Positions 61,664-64,000 of a DNA stretch of 64,000 bases are shown one piece after another. The stretch's first letter is position 1, and each line of letters starts with the position of its first letter. Source of the stretch: Lactiplantibacillus plantarum EGD-AQ4. GTDB taxonomy: Bacteria; Bacillota; Bacilli; Lactobacillales; Lactobacillaceae. The stretch lies in NCBI RefSeq assembly GCF_000463075.2, contig NZ_AVAQ01000023.1:62001-126000 (forward strand), given 5' to 3'. The translations under genes and the position numbers were made by a program. The notes below the pieces were generated by a model, which saw nothing but the letters and a program-made list of their open reading frames with translations, made no database searches and was not told where the DNA came from.

Positions 61664-62302
61664 TTATGCTTGCACGTCCCAATGTTCAGGATCTTGACGC
61701 CATGCGTGGAGTGAAGCTAACTCATCGTCATCGATGTAATCCGCATCGCGGGCAACTTTGATTAGTTCTGAATAATTTGACAGACTGAACAGTGGCAGCT
61801 TGGCAGCGGCAAAGTTATGCGTCGCAGCTTCTAAGCCGTAGCTAAAGATTGAGCCAACCGCTTGAATCACCCCGCCGGCAGCTTGAACTGCTTCAGCCGC
61901 TTGTAAGACGCTACCGCCAGTTGAAATTAAATCGTCTAACATGACCACTTTTTCACCGGGCTTCAAGACGCCTTCGATTTGGCGTCCAGCGCCATGATCC
62001 TTAGGCTTGGACCGCACGTAAATCAATGGTAGGTGCAGTTCAGCTGCGACCCACGCTGCGTGCGGAATTCCAGCCGTAGCAACCCCTGCGATGACCTCTG
62101 TCTCTGGATAGTCACGCTTGATAATGGCTGCAATGCCAGTTGCAATGTGTTGCCGAACTTCTGGATATGAAATCGTTAACCGATTATCCGTGTAAATTGG
62201 GCTTTTGATTCCACTCGCCCAAGTAAACGGTTCATTCGGCCGTAATGTGACGGCTTGGATGGCTAATAAATCGGTCGCGATGGTTGCTGCAATTTCACTC
62301 AT
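61664..62302 (-). CDS. pyrE: Orotate phosphoribosyltransferase
   Basis: 212 residues. Joins orotate to PRPP giving OMP. PRPP-binding motif VVMLDDLISTGGSV; FTWASGIKSPIYTDNR near the N-terminus binds orotate; YVRSKPKDHGAGRQIEG is the flexible loop. Start: ATG at 62302 with GGAG in the end of pyrF; the pyrF stop lies one base before. Last gene of the pyr operon; a terminator follows. Confidence 0.96.
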   Translation of the reverse strand: MSEIAATIATDLLAIQAVTLRPNEPFTWASGIKSPIYTDNRLTISYPEVRQHIATGIAAIIKRDYPETEVIAGVATAGIPHAAWVAAELHLPLIYVRSKPKDHGAGRQIEGVLKPGEKVVMLDDLISTGGSVLQAAEAVQAAGGVIQAVGSIFSYGLEAATHNFAAAKLPLFSLSNYSELIKVARDADYIDDDELASLHAWRQDPEHWDVQA

Positions 62303-62303
62303 A

Positions 62304-63017
62304 TTAGTTACTCCATTCTGACATAATGTCTTGATAGGCTTTGACCGGGTCAGTTGCTTGGGTAATTGGTCGGCCAATCACTAGGCCGTTGCTGCCAGCT
62401 TTAGCAGCGTCGGCAGGCGTCATCACCCGTTGTTGATCATCCGCTTGCGCTTGGGCTGGCCGAATCCCGGGCGTAATGCCGAGAAAATCGGTGCCAACCG
62501 CTTCATGAATCGCCTGCACCTCTTGTGCCGAACAAATGACGCCATCACAACCGCTTTGTTGCGCTAACTCCGCGTAGTGTACGACACTTGCGCGCACCGT
62601 TCCGGCAATTTGCTGGTCTTGATTGAGGATGTCCTGATTCGTCGAGGTCAACTGCGTAATCGCGAGTAATTTGGGCGCTGGTAAACCCGCGGCCGTCGCA
62701 CCAGCCACTAAGCCACGTTTGGCAGCGGCTAACATCACGTGACCACCCGCGGCATGCACGGTCATGTAGGTCACCCCTAATTGGCCGAGTACCCGCATCG
62801 CCGACTCCACGGTATTGGGAATATCATGAAGCTTCAAGTCAAGAAACACCGCATGACCGCGTGATTGCACAGCTTTCACGATCTCCGGGCCGGCTGCGTA
62901 GAACAGTTCCATCCCGATTTTGACCGTCACGTGCAAGTCTGCCGGAAATTGGTCTAAAAATTTCAATGCTTTAGTGGCCGTTGGAAAGTCCAGGGCAATA
63001 ATCACTGGTCGACTCAT
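62304..63017 (-). CDS. pyrF: Orotidine-5'-phosphate decarboxylase
   Basis: 237 residues. Decarboxylates OMP to UMP. Active-site [13 protein letters not shown] (Lys-Asp network), [14 protein letters not shown], and the phosphate-binding GLVIGRPI near the C-terminus. ATG after AAGGAGGTG, overlapping the pyrD stop by 4 bp. The order pyrD-pyrF-pyrE is that of the L. plantarum pyr operon. Confidence 0.97.
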   Translation of the reverse strand: MSRPVIIALDFPTATKALKFLDQFPADLHVTVKIGMELFYAAGPEIVKAVQSRGHAVFLDLKLHDIPNTVESAMRVLGQLGVTYMTVHAAGGHVMLAAAKRGLVAGATAAGLPAPKLLAITQLTSTNQDILNQDQQIAGTVRASVVHYAELAQQSGCDGVICSAQEVQAIHEAVGTDFLGITPGIRPAQAQADDQQRVMTPADAAKAGSNGLVIGRPITQATDPVKAYQDIMSEWSN

Positions 63018-63931
63018 CCCTGCACCTCCTTGATCAGCGCTTTCAGACTTGTCATGCCATACTTATCCATCGCTGCGGGTAAACCAGCGATAATGTCCGT
63101 GCAAGCAGTTGGCTGACCGTATGTCGCCGCGCCAACTTGAACCGCATTGGCACCAGCCAGGTAGAATTCGAGGACGTCTTCTGGCGTAAAGACGCCACCA
63201 ACACCGATGATTGGCAAGCTCGTCTGTTGGCGAACCTCATGAATCATCCGCACAGCTAACGGATGGATTGCCTTACCAGACAAGCCCCCGGTACCGTGCG
63301 CCAAGATTGGCTGGCGAGTCTGCAAGTCGATACCCATCCCAGTCAGCGTATTAATCATCGTCAAGCCAGCCGCACCGCCTGCCTCGGCAGCTTTGGCAAT
63401 CGGGACAATGTCGGTCACATTCGGCGTCAGCTTCATGAAGACAGGCTTATTAACGACATCAACGATTGCTTTCGTTAAAGCCGTGACCGTGTCCGGGTCG
63501 GTTCCAAACGCCAGGCCGCCGTGGTCAACATTGGGACATGAAATGTTGATTTCAAGTAATTTTACATTTTCAGCTGAGGCCATCTTCTGGGCAACAGTAA
63601 CGTATTCATCGAAGCTTGCCCCAGCAACACTCCCGATAACTGGTAACTCGGGATAGTGGCTGGCAAGCCACGGGAGTTTCTCTGCGAGTACGTTATCGAT
63701 ACCAGGATTTTTTAACCCGATCGCGTTCAGCCAGCCGGCCGTGGTCGGTGCCGTCGTCGGCCGCGGATTACCGGCTTTGGGGGCCGCGGTCGTGGATTTG
63801 ATGACCAGTCCACCCAGCGCACTCAAATCTAATTGTTGCGCCATCGTTTGGCCGTATGCCGCCGTACCACTTGCTGGCATGACTGGGTTTTTCAGGGTCA
63901 CCCCGGCTAAATCTACTGTTAATCGTCCCAT
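63014..63931 (-). CDS. pyrD: Dihydroorotate dehydrogenase, class 1
   Basis: 305 residues. Oxidises dihydroorotate to orotate, FMN-dependent. The class-1 catalytic Cys is in the usual loop ([12 protein letters not shown] region lies before; [11 protein letters not shown] binds substrate); KLTPNVTDI and [19 protein letters not shown] bind FMN and phosphate. Sequence leans toward the class-1B catalytic subunit ([19 protein letters not shown]), which normally pairs with PyrK; no pyrK lies in this window, but the upstream part of the operon is cut off. Start ATG after AGGAGG; a TTG one codon earlier is possible. Confidence 0.93.
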   Translation of the reverse strand: MGRLTVDLAGVTLKNPVMPASGTAAYGQTMAQQLDLSALGGLVIKSTTAAPKAGNPRPTTAPTTAGWLNAIGLKNPGIDNVLAEKLPWLASHYPELPVIGSVAGASFDEYVTVAQKMASAENVKLLEINISCPNVDHGGLAFGTDPDTVTALTKAIVDVVNKPVFMKLTPNVTDIVPIAKAAEAGGAAGLTMINTLTGMGIDLQTRQPILAHGTGGLSGKAIHPLAVRMIHEVRQQTSLPIIGVGGVFTPEDVLEFYLAGANAVQVGAATYGQPTACTDIIAGLPAAMDKYGMTSLKALIKEVQG

Positions 63932-64000
63932 CAAATTTTCCTCCTATTGAATGCATCGTGTGATTTCATATCGAACTTAGCAGGACGGATCAAATGCATC

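Overview
The window looks like chromosome of Lactiplantibacillus plantarum or a very close relative. The best anchors are an Acm2-type autolysin (AST-rich domain, glucosaminidase, five SH3 repeats), a 788-residue phosphoketolase, RexA/RexB in place of AddA/AddB, an LPQTD-type sortase signal, and a pyrD-pyrF-pyrE operon end. No rRNA, tRNA, CRISPR array or intact transposase gene was found. Species and gene names rest on recall of family features, not on a database search.

Layout. 0.1-9 kb: a Ser-rich exported protein, an acidic cytosolic protein of unknown function, DUF2798 and Tim44-like membrane proteins, a MerR regulator with a YdcZ-type transporter, a candidate small RNA, two small hypothetical genes and lplA with a long structured leader. 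9.5-13.9 kb: acm2, a universal stress protein and an RluA-type pseudouridine synthase. 13.9-21.8 kb: an LPXTG surface protein next to its decayed tandem copy, then a five-gene minus-strand operon of zinc-ribbon/TcaA-like proteins and a lipoprotein. 22-25 kb: a tandemly duplicated glycosyltransferase/small membrane protein unit whose downstream copy is decayed and carries a structured repeat. 25.5-30.4 kb: xpk with a cre site and a GntR-type operator, its presumed regulator, ybaK and a HExxH membrane protein.

30.5-36.4 kb: a CPBP-family protease gene preceded by a LytTR-type direct repeat, an orphan LytTR response regulator with an HD hydrolase, DUF1836, an anchored protein with Ltp (phage-exclusion type) repeats, and a small heat-shock protein. 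36.6-47.9 kb: a CBS/CorC protein, nrdI, a Na+/H+ antiporter, an MFS transporter, a SdpI-like protein, zwf, a MocR-type regulator and divergent patA-dapA. 47.9-51.8 kb: a 43-residue membrane protein, TauE/LysR pair, NmrA-like and GNAT proteins. 52-59.3 kb: rexBA with a LexA-like box. 59.5-64 kb: a second YdcZ transporter, an 854-bp segment bounded by perfect 28-bp inverted repeats, and pyrE/pyrF/pyrD.

The points most worth a second look are: (i) a family of about 160-bp structured repeats with compensatory changes between copies, two of them inside the 854-bp inverted-repeat segment; (ii) a plantaricin-style LytTR box upstream of the CPBP gene, close to an orphan response regulator; (iii) an attenuator-like leader RNA ahead of lplA with a cre-like site in its promoter; (iv) the dual cre/GntR control region of xpk; (v) a MocR regulator whose PLP-binding lysine is replaced by arginine.
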